Below, in pieces: positions 1-13,000 of a DNA stretch of 64,000 bases (positions are counted from its first letter, which is position 1; each line of letters starts with the position of its first letter). The stretch comes from Maniola hyperantus. Lineage: Eukaryota > Arthropoda > Insecta > Lepidoptera > Nymphalidae. The notes under the pieces are model-generated. The model was not told the origin of the DNA. It did no database searches and saw only the letters and a list, made by a program, of their open reading frames with translations. The stretch covers positions 8,640,720-8,704,719 of the forward strand of contig NC_048537.1 in the NCBI RefSeq assembly GCF_902806685.2, given 5' to 3'. The position numbers were made by a program, and so were the translations under genes.

Positions 1-2370
1 ACTTATAATACACAACTACTTTGGCATTTACCGTATGGAAATTCTAGTGCTCCTATCTGTAGAATGCTGTTCAATTTGCATTCAAAATTTAATATATTCA
101 ACGTCAAGTAGATTCAACTTTCAGAATTAATTAAACTTGCGTGTATATGACGTGCCTACAAATTACTAATGAAGAGATAGGATATTATCATTATCCAATG
201 TGCCCAGTCATAGAGCGCACAAGCGAAAGGACGAGAAATTAGGCATCGTTATATGTATAAAAACGCGGGCAAAGGCCTTCCAGTTCCACTCTTCTACCAA
301 GTATCTCTCTACCGAAAAATTTACTGAAATATTGATGAAAGGAAGTACCTACTTACTATAAGAAATGCCATGCACAGAACTTCCAATTCTTTGATCGTTC
401 AGTTACAGACTAAATCACTTCAATTAGGTAATTAGATGATAAGTTTAAATAAAACAGACATATTGCGTATTTTACTTTTTACTCAAAGTAATGAGATTAC
501 AAATAATATCTTCAAATGAAGCTACTCTTATAGGTAATTATTTATCAATTGTCTTTTTCTAGTTCATACAATTCCCACAAATGCACACTGCCTCTACCTC
601 TCGTTAATTTTTGACATTTGACTTATAAACGGTTCTTTATTTTGCCTATTTTCGAGCAAATGAATCGCCGTTGTCTTTGTAAAATATTCAGCAATAGACT
701 GCTAGGTAGGGTAGCCAATTGATTTTAATACAAACATTTTGTTGGAAAGTTAAGTATAAGTATCTAGTTTACAAACTAGATGTTCTCGCGTCTCAATTAT
801 ATATCTGGGCAAGTGACAAAAGTGGCCCAGTGGAAAAAAACTTTTGGAGAAATGAGCGGTTCTACTAGGAGGGTGCCGCAGTTTAAGCACATGCCTTTGA
901 CTTTTTTGAGGTTTTCATACAAATTCAAGTTTAGTTTAATATATAGTTTAATAATAATCCTCCGCTTCATAATCATATAATAATATTGTGATGAAAATTG
1001 TTTGATATTACGGCATAGAATTTGGTTACGAGCCAAAACTGTCGTCTTAATACGGATTCTATCTTCACTTGTCAGGTTTTAAACGACTTTTCAAAAACAT
1101 GTTCAAAACAAGCGTCATGATTTTCACATTATTATATCCTTTCTGTATAATTTTCCACTCGACGAAAAAGTAGGTAGAAGAAGAAAAACGTCTTTCTATT
1201 TTTCAAATTAGGAATAAGTATCAACGTATGAAAATTGGCAAATCCATTTTTCTGAATTCTTTAGTCGGTAGTCAGGTACCCGTGGGCTCAGCCAATTTCT
1301 GGCATACACTCACAAAGACGCAGCAACCCTACAAGTAGAACGCTTTCACCAAGTTTCACAATCTGCTCCTAGAGACATTTACCATTTACCAAATATATTC
1401 AGACCGCCCAATAAGCGCAGAACTGGATCGTGAACTCCGACTATAGCATTGTTCTACGCTCCATCCAAATCACATACAATTAATTATTACCGACCGCACC
1501 AATAATGGGGACGATGATAATATAGCTATACCTACAGCAGTATAGAGTCTGAAGTATTGTAATGGTTTCTGTTTAGATTCTGCTGTGTCAGCAGATCCCC
1601 ATTGTATTGGGATATAAGGATCTTGATTAGAAAAACTAAGATGATTGGGACATATTAAACTTTTATTTTACACCACCAATACACCAGTATTACCTACATT
1701 AAATGATTTTATCCAACCTAATATAATATAATATAATAATTGCGAAAGTGTGTATACTTGTCTTCTAGGTTTTCACGTCTCATCAGTAAAACAGATTTTG
1801 ACAAAAGGTACAGAGTTAGCTTACATCCCGAGGACGGACACAAGCAATTTTGTTTCAGAAAATCAAAGAGTTCCTAAGGGATTTTCATTCAAAACCGTCC
1901 AAAACTAAAATCCACTTGGACAAAATAGTGTAATTGGCCATATTTCTGTAATTAGCATCTAAGACACTTATTGTAATATTTCGCTGTTAATTTCCTATAC
2001 TAAATAAAATTAAAATAAAATAAACAATGTCACGGCCATTATCAGTTTGGTACAAAGATAGCTACGAGTAGCAACTCGAATTCAAATGTGAGTACTCGTA
2101 CTTTTTTATCCCAGAAAATCAAAGAGTTCTCTCAGAATTCTAAAAAAAACTAATTCCACACGTATGAAGTCGCGGGCATCATGTCGTAAGTACAATATGT
2201 ACCTATATGCAACGTGCATTATTTGTATGAATGATTCCAAAACACTGAACTGAAGTAAGTTCAAATTTAGGTAATCTTCAAAGTAGTAATAACAGCTTTC
2301 GAAGCTTTTACACTTTATACTCACTTTTTCGCAGAGGAACATAAACAGTAGGTATAAGGTTAAGGTTAAT
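1..2370. other. intergenic, no gene seen
   Basis: AT-rich DNA without a convincing coding exon. It holds decayed Helitron-like 3' fragments around 1790-1900 and 2030-2160, with the recurring text about a tested variable followed by 'aatcaaagagttc'. A TATA-like 'tataaaaac' at about 255-263 is treated as a separate candidate promoter. Confidence 0.6.
250..300 (+). promoter_or_regulatory. possible TATA/Inr core promoter
   Basis: A TATAAAAA-type box at about 256 is followed about 28 bases later by 'ttccagttcc', which resembles an arthropod initiator (TCAGT-like). The spacing is typical of insect Pol II core promoters. No coding exon follows within reach: the first ATG downstream (about 333) opens only a few codons. 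It may be a chance match or serve a gene or RNA I cannot see. Confidence 0.2.
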
Positions 2371-3070
2371 ATCACTGATCACATTGATCTCCTAGGTCTC
2401 GACATCTCAGCTAACATCAACTTCGGAAGGTCCATCGAAGCCAAAGCCAAGACCGCCGCAAAAAAACTTGGCATTCTTAACAAGGTCAAGCAGTACTTCA
2501 CGCCGCGCCAACTGGTTACCTTATACCAAGCTCAGGTCAGGTCGTGCATGGAGTACTGCAGTCACCTCTTCGATGGCTCCGCTAAGTACCAACTAGCGGC
2601 TCTGGATGCTGTTGATCGTCGAGCTAGGAGACTCATACGCGAAGACTCCCCTTTACTGGCGAAACTACAAAGTCTCGATCACCGCCGCAAGGTCGCCGGC
2701 TTATCAGTGTTTTATAGGATTATATTTCGGAGAGTGTGCTCAGGATCTTTTCGATCTTGTCCCCCCTTCACCATTTTACCACCGAACAGCAAGACGTCGG
2801 GCGAGTTTCCATCCTTATGTCGTCGACATTCCATCTACACGCACGAAACGTTTTGCGTCATCATTCCTCATACGTATTGCTAAGGTTTGGAATACTCTTC
2901 CGCGATATGTGTTTCCTACCAATTACAACCCGGGTATCTTTAAAACAAGAGTGAATAGGCATCTTCTAGGTAAACGCGTCCCATCTTAGGCCACATCATC
3001 ACTTCCCATCAGGTGTGATTGTGGTCAAGCGTACACCTATATTGAATAAAAAAAAAAAAAAAAAAAAAAC
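2371..3070 (+). mobile_element. 5'-truncated LINE 3' end (dead)
   Basis: Only the C-terminal part of a non-LTR retrotransposon polyprotein remains. Motifs include VTLYQAQVRSCMEYCSHLFD (about 2515-2574), the DAVDRRARRLI helix and the later HRTARRR and WNTLP motifs, ending at a stop near 2987. The frame shifts by one base near 2719, so the ORF is broken. An A-rich tail (about 3048-3069) marks the 3' end. This C-terminal type is common in lepidopteran CR1/Jockey-like LINEs. The clade is inferred, and the copy cannot code for reverse transcriptase. Confidence 0.85.
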
Positions 3071-3275
3071 TATATATAAAGCTGACTGACTGACTGACTG
3101 CCTCAAAGCAAAGCTCAAACTAATGGACGGATCGGGCTGCAATTTGGCATGCAGATAGCTATTATGACGTAGACACCCGCTAAGAAAGGATTTTTGAAAA
3201 TTCAACCCCTAAAGGGCTAAAACAGGGATTTGAAATTTGTGTAGTCCACGCGGACGAAGTCGCGTACATAAGGTA
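3071..3275 (+). mobile_element. Helitron-like (Lep1-type) fragment
   Basis: The segment follows directly on the LINE A-tail. It shows the usual order: a GACT-rich start, an 'aatggacggatcggg'-type middle and the 'cacgcggacgaagtcgcg' end. The terminal CAGCTAG is missing or decayed. Non-coding. Confidence 0.5.
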
Positions 3276-3345
3276 GTTTACTATTTATAAATACACAAGT
3301 ATTTAAAAAAATCTTACAAAACGAGGTCTACTATTCAATATGTAG

Positions 3346-3687
3346 TTTTTTTTTTTTATTCAGATACAAGTTAGCCCTTGACTGCAATCTCACCTGGTGG
3401 TAAGTGATGATGCAGTCTATGATGATAGCGGGCTAACCTGGAAGGGGTATGGCAGTTTTTAATAAACCCATGCCCCTTTGGTTTCTACACAGCATCGTAC
3501 CGGAACGCTAAATCGCTTGGCGGCACGGCTTTGCCGGTAGGGTGGTAACCAGCCACGGCCGAAGCCTCCCACCAGACCAGACCAGAAATTAAGAAATTAT
3601 AAAATTCCAAACCCCTGCCAGGAATCGAACCCGGGACCTCCCACTTTTAAGACCACAGCGCTCACCACTGCGCCAGGGAGGTCGTCA
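3346..3687 (-). mobile_element. tRNA-derived SINE, family A
   Basis: In minus orientation the element starts with a tRNA-like head. A-box-like TGGCGCAGTGGTGAGC and B-box GGTTCGATTCC can be read on the minus strand near 3625-3680. The body contains 'ggcggcacggctttgccgg', and a poly(A) tail appears as poly(T) at 3346-3357. It shares almost its whole length with the copy at 4388-4740 and with partial copies at 9013-9332 and 14158-14402. Its Pol III promoter boxes look intact. Confidence 0.75.
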
Positions 3688-4387
3688 AAGATAGAATCGA
3701 TAGAAGGCAGGTACAACATTCAATTAATTTAATTTAAACTAAAAATCTATAATTATTACGTAATGTTAACGCTACTTTGATACTGAATGAAAATTTTATT
3801 ATAGGTGTCGCGTGTTATTTTACTGGTTGTCTGACGTCCTTTGCAGTCAATGTGCGAATTAGTAAAGTCGACAGCTCGTGGTACTAGGTTGCAGTATGGG
3901 GGCGCGCGGCGGAGGGACCGAGGAAGAGGGCAGTGTCCCTCATTGATCGCCCGCCGCGCAGCATCCCCGCGCCTCCCGCGCTCTCCGCTCGACACAACCA
4001 CAAAATTCAACACTCAAAATTGCAATCGTTGGAATTCGAAAGCTCATCTTATTCTTAACCCCATTAAAGTCGTGACCGATTGGAATGGATACAGCTTGTA
4101 CTTTTTTTACACATGCCATTTTAGTATTAAGAATTGAGATGCAAGTTTAATCCATAATAATTCCATACTGTATGTCCATTGTCCATGGCCCATCAGTTTA
4201 ACCGATTTTGACGAAATTTGGCAGAGTGTTAGCTTCCATCCCGGAGCCGTACGGACATAGGCTACTTTTGTCCCAGAAAATCAAAGAATTTCCGACGGAA
4301 TTTATAAAAAAACCTAAATCCACGTGGATGAAGTTGCGGGCATTATCTATTTGGTACAAAGATACATAGCTTACATCCTGAAGCCAG
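3688..4387. other. non-coding, with a GC-rich patch
   Basis: No gene is supported. A short GC-rich patch (about 3885-3995), rich in CG dinucleotides, stands out in AT-rich surroundings. A Helitron-like fragment lies at about 4185-4380. The GC patch could be an upstream promoter or 5' exon of the receptor gene, but nothing in the sequence proves it. Confidence 0.4.
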
Positions 4388-4740
4388 TTTTTTTTTTTTT
4401 TTTTTTTTTAATTCAGATACAAGTTAGCCCTTGACTGCAATCTCACCTGGTGGTAAGTGATGATGCAGTCTAAGATGATAGCGGGCTAACCTGGAAGGGG
4501 TATGGCAGTTTTTATTAAACCCATACCCCTTGGGTTTCTACACGGCATCGTACTGGAACGCTAAATCGCTTGGCGGCACGGCTTTGCCGGTAGGGTGGTA
4601 ACTAGCCACGGCCGAAGCCTCCCACCAGACCAGACCAGAAATTTAGAAATTATAAAATTCCAAACCCCTGCCAGGAATCGAACCCGGGACCTCCCACTAT
4701 TAAGACCACAGCGCTCACCACTGCGCCAGGGAAGTCGTCA
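4388..4740 (-). mobile_element. tRNA-derived SINE, family A
   Basis: Second full copy of the family described at 3346-3687, in the same orientation, with a 23-base poly(T) at its left end (tail) and the tRNA-like head at the right. The long pure tail and near identity to the first copy suggest fairly recent insertion. Confidence 0.75.
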
Positions 4741-5529
4741 AGATTATAGGATATTTTTTATCCCAGAAAATTAAAGAGTTCCCACGGGATTTTAGAAACC
4801 TAAATAAACACGGACGTAGTCCTGAGCTTCATCTAGTGTTCTAGAAAAATATCTTTGAGTCTGATAAGCGAGTGTTGACTTAAGTCCAGATAGATGACAG
4901 GCGGTTAAAGATACGTTACTGTAACAGTTAAATTTTGACCGTCAATAAATGCAATTCAGGGTTCGAAATTTTCGAAATCGAAATCGAAACTTAAGACCAA
5001 AATTTTAATCTTAAACAAAAAGGTATGAATACTGACTCGTGCCCACTTTGATATTTATTAACGGTCATTAACGGTAACCAAAACGTAATTTAACAGCTTG
5101 TTACGCAACTAGATCATAATATTAGCTTACATTTCCACCTTTCGTATACCTACCTATCTAGCGCCACCAACGTACTCTGGTTAAAAAGGGTCAATGGATC
5201 AATTTCAACAAAGCCGTTTTTTCTTTAATTTCGGTGGACTTTTTATTATTAAGTTTTAAAAAAATGCAAATTTGAACTATGGTTTTATTGTTCCTCTTGT
5301 TATTATTTATGGTCTTATACTCTTATTTAATGCCATCAAGATATGTCTAATAAACTCATGAGAATAGTTTTTTAAAATTTGATGCCAACGAAATGATAAA
5401 ACTAGCCACAAAAATGATAGAATTAGCCACCGAAATGAGAGAAACTATCCACCGAAATTAAAATGTGCCGAAAACGAATAGAGACAGGCTTAAACATTAC
5501 TTACTACTGAGCAGCCTACATCATACATA

Positions 5530-5755
5530 CATCATCATTATCATGATCATTACAGATCATGGGTCTCCTCTCACTTCTCAGAGTCAGAAGGGTTTTGACC
5601 ATTGTCTACCACGCTGATCAATTCTGGATCGGCAGACTTCACACACCTTTGAAAACATTATGGAGAATTCAAGGCATGCAGGTTTCCTCACGATGTTTTC
5701 CTTCACCGTTAAAGCAAGTGATATTTAATTTCTTAAAACGTACTTAACGAGCTAG
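5530..5755 (-). mobile_element. SINE, family B (partial)
   Basis: The core text 'gcatgcaggtttcctcacga' and 'tgttttccttcaccgttaaa' belongs to a widespread lepidopteran SINE. Other copies in this window lie at 9365-9640 (+) and 10972-11206 (-). The tRNA-like head that should be at the right end is lost here. The left end carries the CAT-repeat tail. Confidence 0.6.
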
Positions 5756-6679
5756 AATCTAGAATCTTTGCAAAAATAATCTTGATAAACCAAACGACAT
5801 CGAATTTAGAGGACTTTCTGGGACACATGCATTTTTACTTCCCAAACTGGGTAGATATTATTATCCAACTATGTTGTGACAATATTCATTACCTACTTAA
5901 ATAAACGTAGCCATATATCGAAATAACCAATAGTTTTTGTCTTATGAGGGAAATAACACTGAAAAATGGTGTGCCACTGAAATGATAAATTCACCGCTTT
6001 TAACCATTGTTATTTCCTAAACTGCAGTCTTAATCAAGAAATATTTATTGCCTCGCATAGGTAACTTCTACTTACCTAGAGAAAAATATTAGAACTGTAT
6101 AGTAACGTTTGACACTACCGATTTCATCCATGCCGTCTAAATTTTGCTGTTGGGAAATCCACCCTTTTACATTCAATTGGGATAAGTAAACCTTTTCCAC
6201 TGGTTTTGGATTAAAACAACAGCTAAGAGCTTTCGTAAAGGGACAAAATTTGCATAATTAGATAGAGCACGAGAGAAAGAGTTTGGGCGTTCGAGCGTGC
6301 GGCCGAGGCGGCAAGCAGCGGCGCGGGCATTGCGCCGAGCGAAACTAGGGCTACCTACCGAGGACAACATTTAATTAAAAAATAGATATTCAGGTACCTA
6401 AATTGTGACGAGCAGGATTGAGTCATTCGGAGGAAATACTGGAATCTTCTGGAGATTGTATCCGTAGGAATGTATAGGGTAAATAATCTTGTATCGCAAA
6501 ATTTTGTTTGAAATTACTTTGTCAATAGCAAAAGCTACAGTACACAAGCTTTATAAATACGATTAAAATATTTCCTCTATTCTAAAACTGTAGATCAACT
6601 TCGTGTGTAGTTCCCCGATTTCTTTCGACGTTGGTGTTGTAATGACAAGCAATTGGAACACAGCAATGGTAACCCTAGA

Positions 6680-7087
6680 CGCGAGGCGCGCGGCGCTTGA
6701 ATGGGCGGCGGCGCGGCGGCGCGGCTGCGCGGCTGCGGCGCCTCCGCCAGTCCGCACACCGGCGGCTCCGCTGCCCCACGGTCGGCCGCACTCCGCTGAA
6801 CAACAATGCTCAAAAACACAACCTAACTCGACAGACCCAGCGGCGGCGCAGTCGGCGATGCTCGAGGATCGGACGGCACGCGTGGCCGTCGGCGAGCGGT
6901 CCTGAAGAAGATTTGATTTATGAAAACCGTAAAAGAATTAATTTTTAAGCTGATCGTATTCGAGGGATCGGAATAGAGGGGCGGGAGTGCGGCTACGGGA
7001 GGCGGGGGCCGGTGTCGCGGGTGTCGCGGATCGGGAAGATGGCGCGGCGCGCGGGCGCGGCGTGCGGCGCGGGCTCGCGGCGCTGAC
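6680..7087 (+). promoter_or_regulatory. GC-rich promoter/5'UTR zone of the alpha receptor gene
   Basis: This stretch is strongly GC- and CpG-rich against an AT-rich background and runs straight into exon 1 of the receptor gene at 7088. No TATA box is obvious. A smaller GC-rich patch sits at about 6283-6355. The CpG density and position suggest a promoter and 5'UTR. Transcription start sites cannot be fixed from sequence alone. Confidence 0.5.
7039..7086 (+). promoter_or_regulatory. upstream ORF ending one base before the receptor start
   Basis: ATG at 7039 (context gaagATGg, A at -3 and G at +4, strong) opens a 15-codon Ala/Arg/Gly-rich reading frame that stops with TGA at 7084-7086. One base separates that stop from the receptor ATG at 7088. 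If this stretch is in the mRNA, the uORF should lower receptor translation. Confidence 0.5.
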
Positions 7088-10000
7088 ATGGCCGGCCGGG
7101 CGCGCCGCTCGCTGCAGGCGGCGCCCGCGGTGCTGCTGCTGCTAGGCCTGCTCTGGCCGAGGGGTAAGCCGCTACCACCTGCCATCCCACCCGTCACAAC
7201 CACCGCCACTACCCTTGTCCAAGACAACAAGGGGAGCGTCAACGAATAATTGTTAATAAACTCTTATATTTTTTTACTAAGTAGATTAACTAATTTAGAT
7301 GAAATTTTATTTTCTTTTACCACGAAACATATTATGACTATAGCAGGCAATCATTTACCAACTATCTTAATGTATGTACCCTAGAACGAAAAAATACGTA
7401 GGTATTATGAGAAAAATGAAATTGCAATCTGGTTATCAGTATAGGTATTAAAATAATAATCAAAATATCATATAAACAAATACTTAGCCAATGTACCATT
7501 TACCTACACCTCTTCTTATACCTACCAACTAAGTATTTTTAATAAATATTACTGAAAATCTGGTTCTACCACTAATTTGCGACCTCTAATAATTTTCCTC
7601 TGTAAATTATTAAGTTAAGATCCACAATCCTTCCTATAAAACAGCATACACAAAATTTCCCTTTCGGATTAGATAATCGGACCGTAGTAGTAGGGTTAAA
7701 AAATTATTTAAGCTTGGAATAGAATAGAATAGGACGATTTTTATTCAAATATATACTTTCACAAGTGCTTTTGAATCGTCACTGAAACTAAGTATCAGTA
7801 AATTCGGAAAATAAAGTAAAGTCACACAGTTGAAAGTAGGCCTCATTTATTGCCACCACTATCAAACAGCGTTCGCTAAACTGTGGTCAGGTCATCCATT
7901 ATCCATAGGTTTATTTTTGGACACACCATCATATTTTGATAAAATAAATGATAAGCTGCCACAGCAACATAATATGTATCTATCATGACATACTTAACCT
8001 ATAGGCATTGACTTATTATAGTTGCCTAGGCATTTTAAGTATTTTAATCAAATGAAAACTCATTTTACCACGCAAGCATCATCTTCATCGACATCAATCA
8101 ATCGCCAACCCACTACTGAGTACGAATTTACGCTCAGAATGAGAAGGATTTCCTCAGTCTACTACGCTGAAATAGTGGGCTGGAGTTCATAAAAAATTAT
8201 CAATTTAAGGACCCCTAAAATAAAATGCATTACATCAGCCTTTATCTAGAATTGTCTCGTTGTCGAAAATCACAGTTGGTTTGGTACTGATTCTGAGCAA
8301 AACCTAATTTTAGAGTATTCGCATCCTCTTCTTACTAATGTAATATGAAAAGGACAGACGCAGTATGACAGTTTTAAATTTAATTTTTAGATGGTAAAAC
8401 CCGTGATTTTTGCGCACAGTCACGAGCGTACTGTTTAAATTTGTAGCGTGCACTAAAATTTAGAGTCTTTAAATGTGAAGTTCATGTTCTGTCCTTTTTT
8501 TACTACATTTTTTACCATTGTTACAAAGAAAAGGATGCAGATACTCTAAATTTATATAGAAGATTTATATTACTTAGATTTATATACAGATATAGAATCT
8601 TCTTTATGGAAGACTACATGTATGTACCTACATTGTACATTAATTTAGTTGATAGGTATGTACTGACTATTGAAACAATAAAGAGAACTAGAAAACCAGC
8701 CTTTATGATGTCAGTTTTTGCAAAAAATCATATCACAGATGTACTTAGTTCACATCTACTATTTGCGGAAAGCTTAATGCCCACGTCTAGCACATTTAAG
8801 CCCGCCTACAAACGCCTAGTTGAACACCGAAATACCGTGAAAGATTCTGCCCGTCGAAACCTAAGTGGTGAAAATTCCACACAAAAGAATGTGCTTTTAA
8901 GCAATGTCATTTTATTGGAGGCAATCTCAAGAGCGTTTATTGTCAGCTAACGTAACAAGTAGAGTTCACGAGTACCTATGCTCGTGTGTCTCAGTCAACG
9001 AGCCTTACATCTTGACGACCTCCCTGGTGACGTGGTGAGCTCTGTGGTCTTATTAGTCAAAGGCCTCGGGTTCGATTACTGGCAGTGGAAATTTGGAATT
9101 TTATAATTTCTAAAATTTCTCTAGTCCGGTCTGGTGGGAGGCTTTGGCCGTGGCGATCCGGTACGATGCCATATACCTATAGAAACCAAAAGGATTTACC
9201 GATAGGCTAAACAAAAACTGCCCCCCCCCCCCCCCTCCTCTTCCCTCCTTCCAGGTTAGCCCGCTTCCAACTTAGCCTGCATGGTCACTTACCACGGGAG
9301 ATTGCAGTCAAGGGCTAACTTGTATCCGAATTTTTTTTTAAAAACTTTATAGCCTCATTTGCAATCATAAGGATTTTTCTCACAAGCACACACAGCAAAT
9401 TGCATTGCTGATTGCACATTAAATATCCCTTGCTTTAACGATAAAGGAAACACTGTGAAGAAACCTGCATGCTTGAGGTTCATAAAGAACTCAAAGGTGT
9501 GTGAAGTCTGCAAATCTATACTAGGCAAGGCATCGATGTATACTAGGCCAACGTGGTAGACGGTAGCCAAACCTTTCTCATTCTGAGAGGAGATCCGTGA
9601 TCAGTAGTGAGCTGGCGATGGGTTGATGATGATGATGAAAACTTATGTCATTTTCGTTACTATATCGACATGGCAAACAGTAGCTAGGTACCTAAATCTA
9701 AATGATTTCCGCGACTTCATCGGCTGGATTTGAGGTTGTCATAAATCCTGTGGAATCTCATTGATTTTGATTTTCCGGGATAAAAGTAACCTACTTCCGT
9801 CTCTGGGATGCAAGCTATTATCAAAAGCTTGTTTCAAAATTCAAAAGTCAAAATCGGTTAAAAGGATGTTCCGTGAAAAGGTGACAAACAGACAGACAGG
9901 CAGGCTTCTATACTATCTATGCTTCTATACTATTATACTATATACTATTACTATAATTTACTATTTATTATTTTACTATATTATTATTATTATTTATCAA

Positions 10001-13000
10001 TCTATACTTCTATACTAATATTATAAAGAGGTAATGTCGTTAAGTTAGTTTGTAGGGGGTAATCTTTGAAACTACTGAACCGATTTTTTTTTATTTTATC
10101 GGTTCAGTATATCGGATTATGTCGCAGTGCGATTATATTGGAAGTAGGTAGTAGCTACCTAGTACCTACCAAGTAAAGACTTTTTGAACTCGAGGATCCA
10201 ACTCCTCAGCCTTGATGCTGTAAGGAATTGCATTCTTAAATCGTGGTGATACCATGGGATTTTTAAAGAATCATGAAGCGAAGCCGTGAGGATCAGCTAG
10301 TATTATATATATATATATATATATTATGGAACGGGTTGGGAGTTTGGGACGTTACTAATCGTAAATTGGCAAACAACTGGGCAACTGGGTGTTGTGAACA
10401 CAATTTTTTACGAAACCTACTGTAATATAGACACCTCTGAAACTATCCTCAAACTCACCATCGGTGTAGGTAGGTAACGTTATTGGTTCCGCAAATGGCT
10501 TTAATATCATAGCCGCCGTAGGATAAATCTGACGCAAAGGATATTATGAAATTTACAGAACTCCAGGGAGGAAGAACATTTTTTATCAGACGTCTTATAC
10601 ATCTTGCTTTTCATCTAAAATGATATCTTCTTGCTTTTCATTAGAAAATTAGAGACCCATCTCCGCTTCGCACGGGTAGCCAAATTATCTACAGATTTTT
10701 AATTGTATGTTTTGATTATATTTTAGGTTATTGTAAGTTATTACTCTTAGAAGTTAGTTTTAGCGTGGAAAACTTGTTTTAGAGCTATATTATATTTATA
10801 ATGCTGTTGATTTATCAACGCAAAGCTGCCTAACAGACAAAATTTGGAGGGTCTGTTCTTTGTAAAGAGGAAGTATCCAGTAAGAAAGGATTTTTCGAAA
10901 TTCCATGCCTTTAAATTAACGATAGAAATTTTAACTTAGTTCTACTAAATTATAAAAGGAAAAGGTGACTGACTGACCTATCAACGGCCATAATCTACCA
11001 CGCTGGCCAAGTCCGGATTGGCAGACTTCGCACACCTTTGAGAACATTATGGAGAATTCTCAGGCATGCAGCTTTCCTCATGATGTTTTCCTTCACCATA
11101 AAAGCAAGTGTCATTTAATCGCTTAAAACGCATATTGACTCCAATAAGTTAGATGTGCGTGCCCAGGATTGAACCCCGGATCCCCCGGGTAAGAGGCCAC
11201 TAGGCACTGAAAAGTAATAATAAATTAAATATATTATGTTTAGAGGTTCGCTGTGGTCACCACGAGAAGCGGCTGTTACATCATCTGTTGGACCACTACA
11301 ACGTGCTGGAGCGGCCCGTGGTCAACGAGAGTGACCCGCTTCAGCTCTCCTTCGGCCTTACGCTCATGCAGATCATAGACGTGGTAAAGTGTTGCAACAT
11401 TATATTTGTTCCTACACTTGTTAAGCAGGCTAATTACACACCTGGCGCAGGGGCAATCCAGGAATTTGACCCTAAATTGTCTTGTTAATTGTTGTGTATA
11501 GGCAAGCAGGGGCAATTTCCTAGATTATCTCAGAGTGGTGCAGGAGCGCAAGACCTTCCTAGCTCCGTCGTGTGTGTAGCGGGATTGGGGCAATTTCTGT
11601 AGTTTTGCTAATAATTATATTAGTTTTAAACAATAATTTATTTTAATATTAATCTCTATATTAGTGTTTGAGATATTTGTAAAATGTCTCAGGACTCTTG
11701 TGTGTAAAAAAATACAATTCCCCTTCCACCGTGCGACTTAGATTGGCCCTGCGGTAGGTGTGTCAATAGCCTGCTTTAATTGTGACTTATAATCATTCTG
11801 GTGTTTTGCTGTAACTTCTTTCGATGAGAGCATCATAACATTTCAAAGAAGAGTTCAATTGTCCTTCAGCTTCACGTTCATGCAAATCAGAGCCTTGCTT
11901 ATGTAAAATATAGGTACTTTGTCTGTGTTTTTTCTCAATTTCCATAAAAACCTCCTTGTTATTTCAATAGGGCTTAAAATAAAAATGTACAGAGGAGTTT
12001 TACAATTAACTTACTCAAAGAGACAATTTTGTTTGTCTCTAAAACTTTGCACCGCTATTAGCCTTTAAAAAATTTAATGATTTTTGATGTAAGTATGTTC
12101 TAGTAATATATTACAGCTACAACGCTTATAGGTATATGTTCTAGGTTATGTATGTCTCGATTTATGTTTTAGGTTAATTAAAAAAACTTCCTAACAAAAG
12201 AAAACGGAGAGTTAGTTAAGCTTAGCGTTCATTCGTTAATAAACAAAAAATAAAAACCATAACTAAATTTCTTTAATTAAATATTTCTTCGCAGGATGAA
12301 AAGAACCAGCTACTAATAACTAACATCTGGCTTAAACTAGTAAGTATTAGGGCAATAAACCGACACTTAAATTTATATTAAGTAAACAAGTTACAGTGTA
12401 AATAAACAAATAATAAGTATGGGATATGACTGCCGTCTAAAATTTAAATTGTTTAAGGGACCTTGCATAATAATTATTGTGATTTTAACTTTTTTTACGG
12501 CAAGAAGTAAAGAGTCTAGATTAGACACAATTTAGGGCTTTCCTAAATTAATTAGCTTTATGTTATTTTGATTTGATGTCATCCCTTATATCAATTTAAA
12601 AGTCTGACAGTCTTTCTAATTAGATGAAATAAAAACCTATATCCTAATTGAAGAGCTGGCGAGCAAAACGGTGAAATTACTTATACTTCTGATTAAAATA
12701 CTTTTTTTTCTTTGATCCAGACATTTTTGGCACACTGAACACAATATCTGAACTCATTTCCAATCAAAACGACCTAAAACTGAGCCCAAAATTCATTATT
12801 TCGATCATTGAATACAAACTTTTTCTCTCACACTCATTTTCAAGCAAAACCCCTTAAAACTGTGTTAAAATGTAGTCAAAAGTTCAGGATTTCAATCAAG
12901 ATGGTTACAGTAACGTTTTAAGAGCTTTCAACTTTCATTCAGTTTTCCGCTCCTCCTGTGAAATTTAATTTTGTGCAATTACGCCATATTACTCGCCAGC

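Noticed and set aside
3625..3687. A functional tRNA gene
   Set aside because: The A- and B-box-like motifs belong to a SINE head; no complete cloverleaf with acceptor stem was found.
6603..7242. Several long Ala/Arg/Pro-rich frames around 6600-7240
   Set aside because: They follow from high GC content of the promoter zone; none shows a domain or splice pattern.
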